Shown one piece after another: positions 54,137-63,397 of a stretch of DNA of 64,000 nt. The notes under the pieces were generated by a model. That model searched no databases, was not told the origin of the DNA, and worked only from the letters and a program-made list of their open reading frames with translations. The stretch comes from Nitrospira sp. GTDB lineage: Bacteria; Nitrospirota; Nitrospiria; Nitrospirales; Nitrospiraceae. The translations under genes were made by a program, and so were the position numbers. Position 1 is the stretch's first letter. Each line of letters opens with the position of its first letter. The stretch lies in the NCBI GenBank assembly GCA_018242685.1, contig JAFEBM010000004.1:1-64000 (forward strand), given 5' to 3'.

Positions 54137-55540
54137 TCATCCCGGAGGTCTGAGCAAGGCTTCGCTCTCTGGTGCTGGGAGCTCGAAGGCTGGCTGAGGA
54201 GTGATGAGGCCAGGCGTGAAGGATTCAGGCGGTGTCTGCCGGTTGGCGACCGCATGCGGGAGCCGGGAGCGCTTCGTTCGAAAATGGGCCAGATCCTTCG
54301 AAAACAGCACGTCCAGGGTCCAGTTCAAGGCCACGTGCAGTTTCTTTTCCAAGCGAGGCAGTTTCAGCAAGTAGATCGTCCGCCACAGCCACCAGGCGAT
54401 GAAGCCGGAGAAGTTCACGCCGAGAATGTTCGCGACGCCGGTCCGTCTCCCGATGGGAGCCAGGAGCCCGAGCGTCGAGTAGAGGAACGGTCTCATCTGC
54501 TCGCCTCGAACGGTGGCTAAAATATTCTGCGCCGCTACTCTCCCTTCACGCAGCGCGTGTTGCGCGGTCGGGGGATGGAATCCACCGGTCTTGAGATCCG
54601 GCACGAGCGCACAGTCGCCGAAGGCCCAGAGGCCCGGCCACCCGGGCACTTCCAGGTACTCGTTGACGAGGACGCGGCCCTTCGTTTTCGGGCAGGGCAG
54701 GGTATCCAAGAAAGGGTGCGGGGAGATTCCAGCCGTCCAGACCAGCGTATTGGTCGTGATCGTCGTCCCGTCGCTGAGCGTGACGTCGAGGTCCATCACG
54801 GCGGTGACTTTACAGCTCGCATGGATTTCCACCTTCTGCTCGATGAGTTTGCGCTGCGCGTAGCCACCGAGCTTCTCTCCCAGTTCCGGCAAGATGAATG
54901 TCCCCGCGCTGACCAGGATGATCCGAAACATGTCCTCCCGCAGGTGCGGGAAGAACTGCACGGCCTCCCGCAAAAAGTCATTCATGGCCGCGATGGTCTC
55001 GACCCCCGCGAAGCCGCCGCCGGCTACGACGTAATTCAGTAAGGGCGCGCGGAGCGACGTCCCGCATTCATAGTCCGCCTCTTCCAGATTTGCGATGAGG
55101 TGGTTGCGCAGCACAATCGCATCATCCAACGATTTCATGGTCAGCGCCCGGTCTGCCAAGCCGGGGATGTTGAAGAAGTTCGTGGTGGACCCGAGGGCCA
55201 ACACCAGGTGGTCGTAGGGCAGCGAGTGGCAATGGGTCTCGTGCCCATGCGACAGGCCGACGCGCTTGTGCACAAGATCAATGGCTTCGATCTCGCCATG
55301 AAAGAACGTCACGCGACGCAGCAGCCGGCGGATCGGGCTGACGATATTCGTGATATCGAGGTCGCTCGCGGCGACTTCATGCAGCATCGGGGTGAAGAGG
55401 AAAAAGTTGTCCTGGTTGACGAGGGTGACGTCCAAGTCGGCGCCGCGCGCCAGCGCGCGTTCGAATTCCAACGCCGCATACATCCCGCCGAACCCCCCAC
55501 CCAGAATCACCACGCGCGGCTTTCCATTTAACATCTTCAT
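54137..55540 (-). CDS. type II NADH dehydrogenase-like FAD oxidoreductase (NDH-2)
   Basis: Two dinucleotide-binding motifs are seen: VVILGGGFGGMYAALEFERA near residue 10 for FAD and VVAGGGFAGVETIAAMNDFL near 180 for NADH. LWAFGDCALVPD near residue 305 is the FAD-binding end segment. The C-terminal IAWWLWRTIYLLKLPRLEKK is the amphipathic membrane-binding region of NDH-2 enzymes. It would pass electrons from NADH to quinone without pumping protons. The last 45 residues (Pro-rich) exceed the usual length. The start overlaps the upstream stress-protein stop by four bases. Confidence 0.85.
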   Translation of the reverse strand: MKMLNGKPRVVILGGGFGGMYAALEFERALARGADLDVTLVNQDNFFLFTPMLHEVAASDLDITNIVSPIRRLLRRVTFFHGEIEAIDLVHKRVGLSHGHETHCHSLPYDHLVLALGSTTNFFNIPGLADRALTMKSLDDAIVLRNHLIANLEEADYECGTSLRAPLLNYVVAGGGFAGVETIAAMNDFLREAVQFFPHLREDMFRIILVSAGTFILPELGEKLGGYAQRKLIEQKVEIHASCKVTAVMDLDVTLSDGTTITTNTLVWTAGISPHPFLDTLPCPKTKGRVLVNEYLEVPGWPGLWAFGDCALVPDLKTGGFHPPTAQHALREGRVAAQNILATVRGEQMRPFLYSTLGLLAPIGRRTGVANILGVNFSGFIAWWLWRTIYLLKLPRLEKKLHVALNWTLDVLFSKDLAHFRTKRSRLPHAVANRQTPPESFTPGLITPQPAFELPAPESEALLRPPG

Positions 55541-56085
55541 GCCACCACCCAGATCGCCACTCCCTTGGCGGCGTGCAGGAGATGGTCGGTCGTGCCGCCC
55601 CCGAACAGCTGTTTGATCCGCGAGATCCCCTGCCGCCCCACGGCGATGGTATCGTGCTGCCCGCTGCGGGCCTCGTCGAGGATATTTCTGGCAATATCGT
55701 CGTCATGCCCATACTTCACCGTCACGCGGTTCATGTCGAACCCCGATCGGGTCAACGTCTCACAGGCCTGCTGCAGGACATGACACTCGGATTCCCGCTC
55801 CTTCTGAATCCAGGCGTCCTGTTCATGGCGCAACTGCGCGCTCAATTGCGCCTCGACCGCCGGATTCTCTGATCCCCCATGCTCCAGGAATCGCCGCGGC
55901 ATGGGCTTGAGCACATGAAAGAGGGTGATGACAGCGTCGGGCGTTCGGCTCAACAACGAGCCCACATACTGGACCACGCGATGGGAGTTTTCGGACTCGT
56001 CCACAGCCAGCAGAATGCGCCCCGTAACCGACCGACTGGCTTCCTGCTCTTCATTCTCGGTAGTATGCGCTGTCTGTTGAAACAT
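55537..56085 (-). CDS. universal stress protein (UspA family)
   Basis: ILLAVDESENSHRVVQYVGS near residue 25 is the Usp fold start and AVGRQGISRIKQLFGGGTTD near residue 150 the ATP-binding G-x2-G-x9-G-like loop. The length of 182 is a little longer than a plain Usp because of a helical insert (residues 70-110). Its stop overlaps the NDH-2 start (ATGA), so the pair is translationally coupled, suggesting a joint role in energy stress. Confidence 0.85.
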   Translation of the reverse strand: MFQQTAHTTENEEQEASRSVTGRILLAVDESENSHRVVQYVGSLLSRTPDAVITLFHVLKPMPRRFLEHGGSENPAVEAQLSAQLRHEQDAWIQKERESECHVLQQACETLTRSGFDMNRVTVKYGHDDDIARNILDEARSGQHDTIAVGRQGISRIKQLFGGGTTDHLLHAAKGVAIWVVA

Positions 56086-56261
56086 CGGCCCCCCTAATCC
56101 TTGACACGGTTCATTTCACGTCATGCCCTCACACGCATGGCCGGAATACTGGACTCTCCTCTTGCGCGGCGCTCGACAGGTTCCTCGTCCACCAGACTCT
56201 CGGCTCGATGCTGAGACCTCGGTTCGCCACGTCTACCGATGGGACACACGGTCGGCTGCCC

Positions 56262-56381
56262 TCAGCCCTCCTCCATGCCCGGCATGACGAACCACACAAT
56301 TCCCAGCACGACGAACCACAGCATCAGTCCAAAGGAGCTGACCGCGCTGACCATCACGAGACAACAAAAAAAGGTGAGCAC
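56262..56381 (-). CDS. 39-residue membrane protein
   Basis: From GTG at 56381 the frame encodes VLTFFCCLVMVSAVSSFGLM, then LWFVVLGIVWFVMPGMEEG, largely one or two membrane helices. It lies five bases after the stop of the preceding small gene and has GAGGG within the spacer region. The position at the end of a tightly packed run of genes supports it more than its sequence does. A later ATG start is possible. Confidence 0.4.
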   Translation of the reverse strand: MLTFFCCLVMVSAVSSFGLMLWFVVLGIVWFVMPGMEEG

Positions 56382-56386
56382 CCGGG

Positions 56387-56605
56387 TTATACCCTCACAG
56401 GAATCCACATACCACTTCGCATATCGCCGGCTTGTTCCCGCTGTAGCGCGATCAGGTTCTGGTGGCTCGGGTCGTCAATAACAAACAACATGCCGCCCCA
56501 CGAGGAGAAGGCTGGTTGTCCGACGGTCCGGATCTCATCCATCGACATGACGGCATGTCGGTGACGCATGGTCAGGATGGCCGGCTCAGGAATCACCTGT
56601 CTCAT
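56387..56605 (-). CDS. unrecognised 72-residue protein
   Basis: The product starts MRQVIPEPAILTMRHRHAVM two bases after the stop of the receiver-domain gene. The second half (FSSWGGMLFVIDDPSHQNLI) is mixed hydrophobic and polar and could be a small beta-alpha domain. No family is recognised. Its tight position between two genes is the main support. Confidence 0.45.
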   Translation of the reverse strand: MRQVIPEPAILTMRHRHAVMSMDEIRTVGQPAFSSWGGMLFVIDDPSHQNLIALQREQAGDMRSGMWIPVRV

Positions 56606-56607
56606 GG

Positions 56608-57060
56608 TCAGACGCAATCTCCCGCTACGCGGCTCGGGACCAACCCGTTCTCATGTCTGTACGGATCCCGTTCTCCGCGCTGATTCATGGCCAAGCTCAA
56701 CATAATCAATAGGATGTTGAGGTCAGGAGACCTTCGAATCCAGGCAAAAGCTCCTAGCGCCTCAGCCACGTCGCATTTATTCCAGTCGCCCTCCTCCCAG
56801 TCGTCCTCCGTGAATAGAATGATGGGTACCTCAGGCCAGGTCGTTCGGGATTGCCTCAGGAGATCGAGACCATTGAGGTCAGGGATGTGAGAGTCGATGA
56901 CGACCGCATCAAAGTGGCGAAGCTGTATCTCGCACAGTGCCTGAATCCCACCATGCGCCTGCACAACGACAAATCCCTCCTGCTCTAGTATTGTGGGGAG
57001 AGACAGTTGCGTTGTCTCAGGATCATGGATGAGCAACACACGTTTCCCATAGCCGATCAT
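56608..57060 (-). CDS. single-domain response regulator, atypical receiver
   Basis: The chain is a receiver domain only (about 150 residues). The phosphoacceptor is Asp in VVIDSHIPDLNGLDLL, and the switch Thr is in ILFTEDD. The N-terminal acidic pair is reduced to HDPE, and the conserved Lys appears replaced by Arg in AFAWIRRSPD, so its phosphorylation chemistry may be altered. GAGGAGAAG sits six bases before the ATG at 57060, and the upstream stop overlaps it as ATGA. It has no output domain and may act through a partner. Confidence 0.75.
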   Translation of the reverse strand: MIGYGKRVLLIHDPETTQLSLPTILEQEGFVVVQAHGGIQALCEIQLRHFDAVVIDSHIPDLNGLDLLRQSRTTWPEVPIILFTEDDWEEGDWNKCDVAEALGAFAWIRRSPDLNILLIMLSLAMNQRGERDPYRHENGLVPSRVAGDCV

Positions 57061-57266
57061 GGTCTTCTCCTCTCCGAGGTCGCGCTTCCATCCAGACGCT
57101 CTGTCGAATTGTCGCGCTTGTCTCGCAGCGGGCACGCTCGCATCGAACTGTCGACCTCGTCGCAATGGCAGTAGGGACCCTCAATGACCGCCCACCCACA
57201 GACCAATTCGTCCATCGCAGCGGCAAGGTCGGCTGCCAACATTCCTCCGCAACGCGGACAACTCAT
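57057..57266 (-). CDS. small cysteine-rich (zinc-ribbon-like) protein
   Basis: A strong AAGGAGGAAAGGG lies just upstream of ATG 57266. The 69-residue product has CPRCGG at 3-8 and CGW, then PYCHC at 31-35, able to bind one zinc. The rest is polar and probably disordered. Its stop overlaps the receiver-domain start (ATGA), so it is the first gene of a four-gene run of small proteins. No known family. Confidence 0.6.
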   Translation of the reverse strand: MSCPRCGGMLAADLAAAMDELVCGWAVIEGPYCHCDEVDSSMRACPLRDKRDNSTERLDGSATSERRRP

Positions 57267-57551
57267 CCCTTTCCTCCTTGCTTTCGGTCCTCTCACCCGC
57301 AACAGCGTGCTCTAGTCGGCCCAGCACAAAGTCCACGAGGTCGTGAGCGCCGAAAAGCCATGATCGTAGTAAACACCATCGTCTCATTCAGGAGGATAGG
57401 ACTGAGGCGCTCGTACCTGTGGGAGTCAGACGGAGCCGTCTGTAGGAATCGTCCGATACGGAAGCGACTCGATAGAGTGAGGGAGCCATGGGTCTATGAC
57501 GACTCATGGTGAACTACGTTGAACAGATACGGGAGGGGCCGGATAGGGTGA

Positions 57552-58190
57552 TCATTCCACGAGGTGATGTTGGACCGCATAGCGGGCCAGATCTGCATTG
57601 GTTTTGAGATTCAGCTTCTCTAAGATGCGGGTACGGTAGGTACTGATGGTTTTGATGCTGAGTGACAGTTGGTCGGAGATCTCCGTGATCGTGCTCCCGC
57701 CGGCAATCAGGCGAAACACCTGGTCTTCGCGATCGGACAAGGAACTGTGAGGCGGTCGCTCCTGGCCGCCCTGTTGATGAACGTGGGATGCCAGGAGTTC
57801 AGCCGTTTTAGGTGTGATGTATTTCCCCCCGCGCGAGATTGTTTTGATGGCCTGCACCAATTCCTGCGGAGCGCTTTCCTTCGTCAGATACCCGGCTCCA
57901 CCGGCACGTAACACGCGTACGGCAAACTGATCCTCCGGGTGCATGCTCAATACCAACACGGGAAGGTTTGGGAAAAGCCGTTTCAGTTCGTGCAACCCTT
58001 CCAGCCCGCCGCGTCCCGGCATGGTCAAATCCAACACAACTACATCCCACCGGCGTTGCTGTATCTGCTCCACCAATTCATGGACGTTCGAAGCTTCACC
58101 GATCACGGCTCCGGAAAACTCATCGGTGAGAATCTGCGTCAGGCCTCGGCGCAGGTACGGGTGATCGTCTGCAAGGAGAATGTTAATCAT
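57552..58190 (-). CDS. NarL/LuxR-type response regulator
   Basis: INILLADDHPYLRRGLTQIL gives the acidic pair, VVVLDLTMPGRGGLEGL the phosphoacceptor Asp near residue 56, and YLTKESAPQEL the conserved Lys. The C-terminal LuxR helix-turn-helix (SLSDREDQVFRLIAGGSTIT and EISDQLSLSIKTISTYRTRI) follows. The length of 212 is typical. The ATG at 58190 lies inside the end of the kinase gene (8 bases overlap), which fixes it as the partner of that kinase. Confidence 0.9.
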   Translation of the reverse strand: MINILLADDHPYLRRGLTQILTDEFSGAVIGEASNVHELVEQIQQRRWDVVVLDLTMPGRGGLEGLHELKRLFPNLPVLVLSMHPEDQFAVRVLRAGGAGYLTKESAPQELVQAIKTISRGGKYITPKTAELLASHVHQQGGQERPPHSSLSDREDQVFRLIAGGSTITEISDQLSLSIKTISTYRTRILEKLNLKTNADLARYAVQHHLVE

Positions 58191-60300
58191 CGCTTGTCGG
58201 AGATCGCGGCATTCTGATGGTGACCGTTGTTCCGATTCCCGGCGTGCCTTGAATGTCGAACGCACCGCCTTGCTGTTGGGCGCGTAGGCGCATCCCGAGC
58301 AGGCCGAAGGCTTTCGGCCCGGACTTTTCATCGGCGGTGATGCCTTGGCCGTTATCCCTGATTTGCATGATCACATGGTCGCGGGTTTCTTCCAGTCTGA
58401 TGTCCACCGTGCTAGCATGGGCATGTCGCGCCACGTTCGTCAAGACCTCTTGGAGGATGCGGAAGAGCGCGGTCGATTGTTGATCCCCCACACCGATCCG
58501 GTCCGGCGAAATACTGGTGGTACAGGCGATTCCGGTCCGATGGCGAAACTCACGCGCTTGCCATTCAACCGCGGCTTCCAGGCCGAGTTGATCCAACACA
58601 CCGGGCCGTAACGTCGTCGCGATCTCCCGCACCGATTGAATGGTGGAGTCCACGAGCTCCAGCGACGAAGCCAATCTTGACAGGACAGCAGATGGCTCGA
58701 ACGAGCCGTTCGACTCCATAATTTGCTTGTAGACCCACGACACATCGAGTTTTAAGCCTGTCAAGGCTTGCCCCAGCACATCATGAGCCTCCAACGCGAT
58801 TCTTCCTCGTTCTTCTTCACGCACCGACTCCAAGCGAACGGCGAGGGCCGCCAGTTGGTTGCGGGAATTCAGCAGCGCCTCCTCTCCGCGTTTCCGATCG
58901 GTGATATCCATGGAACAGCCGACGATGCCGATTGGGGCACCGCCGTCATTCCGCAGCAAGACAAGCGAAAGGTGAGCAACCCGTAGTGCTCCGGACTTGG
59001 TGCGTCTCCGGATTTCGACCTGATGGGTTCCTTTGGTCTTGACAGGGGCAAGCACATCACGTTCCAGGAACTCGCTGTCCTCCACTGGGTAGACAAATGA
59101 GATATGTTTGCCGAGGGCCTCGTTCATCGTATATCCAAGCAATCGTTCCGCCCCGTGATTCCAGCTCGTCACGTAACCGTTCATATCAACAGTGATAACC
59201 GTTTCCTGGATTTGATTGATAATGTCGGCCTGTCTCCGAATCAGTTCATCCGCTTGTCGTTGTGCGGTGACGTCGGCGAAGAGGCCGACGAGTTCTTGGG
59301 AGGTTCCGTCTGACCGTCGGATCAATACCGCTTGGTCGCGGAACCAGCGGTACGTGCCGTCGTGTATCTGCCAGCGGTACTCAGTCGCCAGCGCGCCGGT
59401 TTCGGACAGTTTGTTGAACTCCGTCAGAGTCTTCTCTTGATCGTCGGGATGAAGCCGCGATGCCCAAAGGGATGAGTCATCCATAAAACTTTGTGGTGGA
59501 TAACCGGTCACCGTCTCACTGTTCTCGCTCACCCACAAGGCCCCATAGTCTCCCGAAGGCTTTGCCGAGTACATCACGATGGGCACACTGCGCAAAACCA
59601 ACGCTTGTCTGGCGTGGCCCACCATCACGGCCTTCTCAGCCTGGCGGCGCTTCGCCAAGTCGTAGAAGATCACGAGCCCTCCCCCAATGGCAAGGATGAT
59701 GGTCAAGAGAGTTCCACCAAGAATGATCGACAACGTGAATGAGGCTGCGCTGTCTGTCTGCTTCGACCAGCCGGCCAATAACATCTGCTCCTGCTCCCAC
59801 TCCCGCATCTCACCGAGCACGATTTTGATCTTGTTCATCGTCTCCATGCCGGCGTAGAGGTGCACCCTGAGCTCATTTGCGTCAATCTTTCCAGCATCCC
59901 TGATCTCGATCAATGTTTGGAACTGTGTCAGCCTCAGATCGATCAGACGACGTAACGCCAGCACGTGTTGTCGCTGAACCTGACTTTCCGACGTCTGATC
60001 AGCAAGGGTGCGCAACGCCGCCTCTATGTCCTGACTTTTCTCACGATAGGATTGCAGGTATTGCCGTTCACCTGTCAGCAGATCGATCTGTTGTCTGGAT
60101 TCTAAGTCTTCCGTGAGGAAAAGCAGTTGCTCAATCGTTTCTCTGATCTCATGCGTTTGTACGACTCGGGACTCACGAACGATGAGGTCGGCCGTGCTAC
60201 GATAAGAAATGACCCCGATTCCAAGCAAGAGGATGAGCGCGGCACCAAGCCCCACCGCAAGCTTCTTCTCCAGTGAAACCTGGATCAAACGTTCACGCAT
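58183..60300 (-). CDS. CHASE3-PAS-PAS histidine kinase (HisKA_3)
   Basis: A membrane sensor: TM1 near residue 20, a CHASE3-like periplasmic helical region to about residue 180, TM2 near 195-220, two PAS/PAC segments, then the NarX-type dimerisation helix with EEERGRIALEAHDVLGQALT (phospho-His) and the ATPase domain with ILQEVLTNVARHAHA (N box) and DNGQGI. The HisKA_3 type is matched by the NarL-type regulator just downstream. AAGGAGA precedes the ATG at 60300. The signal is unknown; PAS domains could bind haem, flavin or small molecules. Confidence 0.87.
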   Translation of the reverse strand: MRERLIQVSLEKKLAVGLGAALILLLGIGVISYRSTADLIVRESRVVQTHEIRETIEQLLFLTEDLESRQQIDLLTGERQYLQSYREKSQDIEAALRTLADQTSESQVQRQHVLALRRLIDLRLTQFQTLIEIRDAGKIDANELRVHLYAGMETMNKIKIVLGEMREWEQEQMLLAGWSKQTDSAASFTLSIILGGTLLTIILAIGGGLVIFYDLAKRRQAEKAVMVGHARQALVLRSVPIVMYSAKPSGDYGALWVSENSETVTGYPPQSFMDDSSLWASRLHPDDQEKTLTEFNKLSETGALATEYRWQIHDGTYRWFRDQAVLIRRSDGTSQELVGLFADVTAQRQADELIRRQADIINQIQETVITVDMNGYVTSWNHGAERLLGYTMNEALGKHISFVYPVEDSEFLERDVLAPVKTKGTHQVEIRRRTKSGALRVAHLSLVLLRNDGGAPIGIVGCSMDITDRKRGEEALLNSRNQLAALAVRLESVREEERGRIALEAHDVLGQALTGLKLDVSWVYKQIMESNGSFEPSAVLSRLASSLELVDSTIQSVREIATTLRPGVLDQLGLEAAVEWQAREFRHRTGIACTTSISPDRIGVGDQQSTALFRILQEVLTNVARHAHASTVDIRLEETRDHVIMQIRDNGQGITADEKSGPKAFGLLGMRLRAQQQGGAFDIQGTPGIGTTVTIRMPRSPTSDD

Positions 60301-60367
60301 TGACCTGTCTCCTTGCCGACGCTGCCGCATTCGATCGCTGCCTCTCAAGGCGAGATGCTATGGATTT

Positions 60368-60967
60368 CTATGATCTATTTGACGGACGCCGAAGCGTCAT
60401 CACCATGATCAGTCCCACCACGGCCATCACGGCTCCGATGCCGATCCATTTGAACGTTTGGTGAAACGTTGCGGAAGAGGTCGCCCATTGCTCACCAAGA
60501 AGATAACCCGCTGCAATAAACGTGGCAGACCACAGCACCGCGCCCGTGTAGGCGAAAATTGCAAAGGTGGGGTATTGAAGTCCGGACGCACCTAACGCTA
60601 GTGCACCCAGATGCCGCAGACCCGGCACAAAGTACGCAACAAGGAGTCCATACTTTCCCCACTGGCTGACCCACTGCTGTGCAGTACGAAAGCGTGTTTG
60701 GTCGATATGAAGCCATGGCCCAAGTATCGTAGGGACGCGTGCACCCAAGAGATGACCAAGGCCATAACTGATCGTGATCCCACAGGCGCTGCCCAGTACG
60801 GCGGCCGACAGTGAGAGCGGTGTCGACAGCTCACCTTTGAAACTCAAATAGCCGACAAAGAGCAGCAGTGTTTCATCAGGGATCGGGAGGCCGACAATCC
60901 CCAATGTGAGTAGCAGCACAATGGCTGGGTACTCGTAGGTGTGGATCCAAGCAAGCGCTGTCTCCAT
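60368..60967 (-). CDS. DedA family membrane protein
   Basis: A 199-residue protein with four or five membrane segments. LTLGIVGLPIPDETLLLFVG and GYLLGEQW are part of the DedA/SNARE-associated pattern, with FVPGLRHLGALALGASGLQY as the characteristic Arg-containing re-entrant motif. DedA proteins are implicated in lipid flipping and envelope homeostasis. GGCGGA lies shortly before the ATG at 60967; an earlier ATG at 61009 is weaker. Confidence 0.85.
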   Translation of the reverse strand: METALAWIHTYEYPAIVLLLTLGIVGLPIPDETLLLFVGYLSFKGELSTPLSLSAAVLGSACGITISYGLGHLLGARVPTILGPWLHIDQTRFRTAQQWVSQWGKYGLLVAYFVPGLRHLGALALGASGLQYPTFAIFAYTGAVLWSATFIAAGYLLGEQWATSSATFHQTFKWIGIGAVMAVVGLIMVMTLRRPSNRS

Positions 60968-61076
60968 GATGTTCCGCCTATTGCTTCTTAATCCATCAGC
61001 AACAATCAAGATGCCTTCACCAGGCGCCTGTCGGTTTGAGTATCGGATTCATGTGTGAACAGTCTTCGCGCGCGTA

Positions 61077-61613
61077 TTACTGGAACTGGTCCGACTCCCG
61101 GATGAGCTTCGGTGGCGTCGCTGCTCGATAGTTCGCATCCACAGTATGTTCCCATACTCCATCATGCTCCGATGTCATTCCCCACCCTCGTGCATACACC
61201 AACTGCAAAAGCGGTTGGCCTTCAGGATCGGCGCCGGCGACACGACCGACGATGGTCATATCGGCCCAATGGCGGTACGAACGGGGAAGCGTGTGATGTT
61301 TCTTCACGACGATCCAATACCATCCGCCTTCGTGATCGTTTGGACTGGGCGGAAGCTGAGGACGGTAGTTGTCATTGAGCGGACGATTCTTCACGTGCAA
61401 CCAGAGATCTCCGTCACGCATTTCTTCCTTCACGATGACAGCCCCCAATAGAACAAGGCGATCGTGATAGAGATGAGGTGTGGCAGCGAGCGTCGAAAAC
61501 GTGAGGTTTGGGACGGCCTCGCGCAGATATTTGCCCGGCACGGCGGTACACCCGACGCTTACGCACAGGACTGATACACAGAGGATTCGACAAAAAGTGG
61601 TAACACTCATCAT
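61077..61613 (-). CDS. Slp family outer-membrane lipoprotein
   Basis: Lipoprotein signal (ILCVSVLCVSVGC) followed by the Slp fold: LREAVPNLTFSTLAATPHLY, LVLLGAVIVKEEM, GWYWIVVKKH and MTIVGRVAGADPEGQPL. The length of 178 fits. Slp proteins are starvation- or acid-linked outer-membrane lipoproteins of unclear mechanism. Downstream of the DUF2950 gene on the same strand with a 37-base gap, so likely in one operon. Confidence 0.85.
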   Translation of the reverse strand: MMSVTTFCRILCVSVLCVSVGCTAVPGKYLREAVPNLTFSTLAATPHLYHDRLVLLGAVIVKEEMRDGDLWLHVKNRPLNDNYRPQLPPSPNDHEGGWYWIVVKKHHTLPRSYRHWADMTIVGRVAGADPEGQPLLQLVYARGWGMTSEHDGVWEHTVDANYRAATPPKLIRESDQFQ

Positions 61614-61650
61614 CTCGATACTCCTGCTTCTCTGGTGATTTCCGCAAGCG

Positions 61651-62598
61651 CTATTGATCCCTGGCGAGGACCCTCACGCTCCTCCAGTGGCTATCGGGAT
61701 TGAAGGTGGTTGTCTTGGACGCAATCGCGAAGGTATTCTTCCCCAGATCCTGTTCGTAGACCGCTCCGTCCTGATTGACCAGAAAACTCATGTTGCCGGA
61801 GACGCCGTACTCCGTCGGATATGCAATCAGGGCAAACCCGCCGATCATGATGCCCTTGATCACATAGCTGTAGGCTCCACCTGGCGCAGCCTCGCCCTGC
61901 TCCATGAGAATCCGGTAGAAATATCCATGGTAGGGGGTCAGCGGTTTGGAGGTCGCGTCGGTATAGCCTTCGCTCATTGCGGCAGCCAGCAGCGGGCTCA
62001 GGGGACTCGGCGGCTCGCCCGCCTTCGCCGGCCAATAGAGGCCATCTTTGGTTCCGGGCGTGCTCACGAATCGTGGGGCATAGTCGGGTATGCCGTTGCC
62101 ATTCATATCGAGCGTGGCGTACTCGTTCGCGGCATCCACTATGGTGAAACAGGCCTGCATCGCCGCCCATTCGTTACGTCCGATGCGGCGGGCCAAGATT
62201 TCCTGTTCGCCTTGGGGGGTGTCAAACCGCCAGCCACTGGAGGATTGCACGAGTGGAATGGGCATGGGCCAAGCGCTACGGCCAATCACGAGGACCGCAC
62301 GCTTCTCCCCTTCGACGACCAGTGAGTGTGTCTCGCCGTAGGCCTTGAGAAACGCCTCGCGGTAGTGCTGATCGGCCACAGTATCACCGGAACGGAATAA
62401 GTCATGGCCGTGCCGGCCAAGTATGGTCTGTAGCCTGGCTGAATCGTCTGCTCTGATCGCTTCGACCAGCGCGACCTTGCCTTCTTCCGGCGATGAGAAG
62501 GTCTGTTGCGAAGCACAACCTATAAGCTCTCCAGCCGCCGACGTGAAAAATATGATTACTGCGAGGGTTCTGCTCCACCTATCGAATCGGTTCTGCAT
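61651..62598 (-). CDS. DUF2950 domain lipoprotein
   Basis: The signal sequence ends ELIGCAS with a lipobox Cys. The remaining 280 residues match DUF2950: EGKVALVEAIRADDSARLQT, ANEYATLDMNGNGIPDYAPR, and GYFYRILMEQGEAAPGGAYS. These are periplasmic proteins of unknown function, possibly linked to quorum or biofilm traits. It precedes the Slp gene in the transcript. Confidence 0.85.
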   Translation of the reverse strand: MQNRFDRWSRTLAVIIFFTSAAGELIGCASQQTFSSPEEGKVALVEAIRADDSARLQTILGRHGHDLFRSGDTVADQHYREAFLKAYGETHSLVVEGEKRAVLVIGRSAWPMPIPLVQSSSGWRFDTPQGEQEILARRIGRNEWAAMQACFTIVDAANEYATLDMNGNGIPDYAPRFVSTPGTKDGLYWPAKAGEPPSPLSPLLAAAMSEGYTDATSKPLTPYHGYFYRILMEQGEAAPGGAYSYVIKGIMIGGFALIAYPTEYGVSGNMSFLVNQDGAVYEQDLGKNTFAIASKTTTFNPDSHWRSVRVLARDQ

Positions 62599-62981
62599 AC
62601 CTACCTCCTACCATGTGTCGGTCCATTGTTTCATTCATCACGACGAAGACAACAGCGCGATGTGCACGTGAGTTGGCACAGGCTGTCATCCATCGCTAAA
62701 CAAGAACCTGCCACATGCATTCGTTCGAAAGGAATGGATGCCTATCATACCACCTTGGTGTGCCATGGCGGGCAGCGAGATCTATTGAATAGAGAGGCGA
62801 TTTTGACGAGCTACGTCCGGCTGGGGCAACCGTTCCCGGAACCGAGGTCACTCAAAGATTCGTTGCAACCTCGGATTGCCGGCTGAGTAACTCGGAATAG
62901 ATCGCTCAGCTGTCAGGAGAGAGGGATACAGGATGTCTCTTAGCTGATGCAGTGTAAAAGCCGAAGTGATAAGCCTTTCAC
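62599..62981 (+). other. intergenic region, one doubtful small frame
   Basis: This 383-base gap separates two genes on the - strand. The one candidate is ATG 62734 to TGA 62886 on the + strand (50 residues, MDAYHTTLVCHGGQRDLLNR), preceded too closely by AAAGG. I do not treat it as a gene. Confidence 0.35.
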
Positions 62982-63329
62982 CTATTGACACTCCTTCCCG
63001 TTGAAGTACATGCAGGTCGATTCGCCTGACTTGACCTTCCAGGTTTTGATCAGCGGACGTTGATCCTCACCACGCATCTCAACGACGAAATCCACAAGGC
63101 CGGAAATGGGAAGCTTTTCGATATGGGGTCTCGCGGCCTCCGGCACTTCGATATAAAAGACCTTTCCGCTCGTGGAGATCAGAATCTGATTCTGCTCCTG
63201 ATCGATGTAAATGACCGGACTGTAAAAACTGCGGTCCTCGGCGAGGACCGTCATTGGTATGAGAACAGCCACGAACAGCGCGAAGGAAAGGCCAAAACCG
63301 AATGGTCGTCGTCGAACACGCATGTGCAT
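62982..63329 (-). CDS. small secreted protein of unknown function
   Basis: A 115-residue protein with a signal peptide (SFALFVAVLIPMTVLAE). The mature part begins SFYSPVIYIDQEQNQILIST and ends STCMYFNGKECQ with two Cys close to the C-terminus that could pair. It resembles a small beta-barrel. A decayed copy lies at 53755-53975, so the gene has been duplicated in this genome. No named domain is recognised. Confidence 0.7.
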   Translation of the reverse strand: MHMRVRRRPFGFGLSFALFVAVLIPMTVLAEDRSFYSPVIYIDQEQNQILISTSGKVFYIEVPEAARPHIEKLPISGLVDFVVEMRGEDQRPLIKTWKVKSGESTCMYFNGKECQ

Positions 63330-63397
63330 TGTTCCTCTTCCAGGCCGCAGAAGAACATTAGTACATTCCGGCGACGATGTGAACCGTAAAATTTAGC

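Noticed and set aside
61654..62325. 223-codon + strand open frame
   Set aside because: Antisense to the DUF2950 gene with its clear lipoprotein signal and family segments.
62734..62886. 50-residue + strand open frame
   Set aside because: The purine run is too close to the ATG and the product has no recognisable feature; noted in the gap description only.
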